DNA of 64,000 nucleotides, from NCBI RefSeq assembly GCF_030758455.1, contig NZ_CP132353.1:2046001-2110000 (forward strand), in the 5' to 3' direction. Source of the stretch: Erwinia pyri (lineage in GTDB: Bacteria > Pseudomonadota > Gammaproteobacteria > Enterobacterales > Enterobacteriaceae). Below the pieces are notes generated by a model, which was not told where the DNA came from, made no database searches, and saw nothing but the letters and a program-made list of their open reading frames with translations. A program made the position numbers and the translations under genes. Below are positions 63,185 through 64,000 of this stretch, piece after piece; position 1 is the first letter of the stretch; every line of letters begins with the position of its first letter.

Positions 63185-64000
63185 ATGCAAGCCAATCCGT
63201 TCAGTCAGCCAAGTACCTTGCCCTATCAGGCTCCGCCGTTCGACAAAATAACGGATGAACATTACCGTCCGGCGCTGATCGAAGCGATAGCGCAAAAGCG
63301 CAGGGAAGTGCAGGCTATCGCTGATAATCGTGAAGAACCCAGCTTTGCCAATACTTTTGAGGCGTTGGAGAAATGTGGAAGTATGCTTCGTCGGGTGGAA
63401 AATGTGTTTGGAGCGATGACCTCCGCTAACACTAATCCCACGCTGCAGGCGCTGGACGAAGAGATGTCGCCACTGCTCGCCGCGCTGGATGATGATATCC
63501 ATCTTAACAGCGCGCTTTTCCGCCGCCTGAATGCTGTCTATGAGAAGCGCAACGCCGCAGGCCTTTCGCCGGAAGCTTTACGGCTTACCGAGGTGACGTG
63601 GCAGAGGTTTCAACTGGCGGGGGCCAGCCTTACAGAAGAGGCGAAAACAGAACTCAAAGCCCTGAATCAGCAGGCGGCCACGCTGAGCACACAGTTCACC
63701 AATCGTTTGCTGGCGGGTACCAAAGCGGGCGGCCTGAACGTTACCGATCCTGCATTGCTGGCTGGGCTTACCGACGCCGAACTCACCGTCGCCGCACAGG
63801 CTGCCGCTGAACGGGGCCTGGAGGGGCAATGGCTGCTGGCGTTGCAAAATACCACGCAGCAGCCGGTGTTGCAGGATCTCAGCAACCGCCAGACGCGGGA
63901 AGCGCTTTTCAGCCATGCCTGGCAGCGCTGCGAGAAAGACGATCTGAACGATACCCGTGGGCTGGTGACACAGCTTGCCGCTATTCGCGCGCAGCAGGCG
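63185..64000 (+). CDS. dcp: Peptidyl-dipeptidase Dcp (3' end missing)
   Basis: Zinc metallopeptidase (M3 family) that removes C-terminal dipeptides. The first 272 residues are present and the frame runs off the right edge; the HEXXH zinc site is outside the window. The N-terminal region matches E. coli Dcp from memory: STLPYQAPPFDKI, RRVENVFGAMTSANTN, LTEVTWQRFQLAGA, QFTNRLLAGTKAGGL, LALQNTTQQPVLQDL. AAGGAG precedes the ATG. In E. coli it is the divergent neighbour of ydfG. Confidence 0.94.
   Translation, partial: MQANPFSQPSTLPYQAPPFDKITDEHYRPALIEAIAQKRREVQAIADNREEPSFANTFEALEKCGSMLRRVENVFGAMTSANTNPTLQALDEEMSPLLAALDDDIHLNSALFRRLNAVYEKRNAAGLSPEALRLTEVTWQRFQLAGASLTEEAKTELKALNQQAATLSTQFTNRLLAGTKAGGLNVTDPALLAGLTDAELTVAAQAAAERGLEGQWLLALQNTTQQPVLQDLSNRQTREALFSHAWQRCEKDDLNDTRGLVTQLAAIRAQQA

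Noticed and set aside
1-64000. tRNA, rRNA, prophage and insertion sequences
   Set aside because: No cloverleaf with the usual T-loop signature, no ribosomal RNA segments, and no transposase, integrase or phage structural genes were recognised.

Overview
The window is a gene-dense chromosomal segment from an enterobacterium, most likely Erwiniaceae (Erwinia/Pantoea-like). Several blocks follow Escherichia coli gene order: ydgJ-add-malY-malX-malI, ydgA-manA-fumC-tus, ynfM-ynfL-mlc-bioD2, ynfB-ynfA, and the two ends ydfG and dcp. The tus gene and two Tus-binding Ter sites (25531 and 26620) place it in the replication terminus region.

Layout. 1-3440: the end of a galactofuranose ABC importer (ytfR partial, ytfT, yjfF). 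3441-5074: a 1.6-kb array of structured repeats, then a TonB-domain lipoprotein. 5464-13565: an L-arabinose locus, araBA on the minus strand diverging from araFGH-araC; no araD or araE is present. 13654-20028: ydgJ, add and the malI/malXY system with a perfect MalI operator. 20082-27847: ydgA, manA, fumC, tus with its Ter site, an H-NS family gene, a second Ter site and an AbrB-type membrane protein. 27896-32548: betT, two DUF1471 periplasmic proteins and a TetR-msrA pair. 32547-36934: ynfM/ynfL, mlc with an Mlc-type operator just before its start codon, and bioD2. 37036-40491: an OsmU-type osmoprotectant ABC importer. 40899-44971: a DHA2 exporter, a DUF1161 protein, ynfB, ynfA, a second repeat array and ydfG.

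44972-63184: about 18 kb between ydfG and dcp, which are close divergent neighbours in E. coli as I recall it. This looks like an accessory block. It holds a guanine-to-urate operon (guaD-xdhA-xdhB-xdhC) preceded by PurR-like boxes. Next is a 3.5-kb segment with a chemoreceptor and a diguanylate cyclase, bracketed by 184-bp direct repeats. A DUF1471 gene and a P-loop kinase-like gene follow. Then comes an IclR-controlled catabolic operon (RraA-like aldolase, 2-hydroxyacid dehydrogenase, SMP-30 lactonase, MFS carrier) and a second MFS carrier. dcp runs off the right edge.

The most unusual feature is a pair of repeat families, 101 nt (A) and 116 nt (B), four copies each, in two loci 39 kb apart and always on the same strand. 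Both fold into long imperfect stems, and the differences between copies are largely compensatory. This suggests that a structure, in RNA or single-stranded DNA, is conserved. I could not run any search or folding program; family assignments come from reading the translations and from memory of family members.
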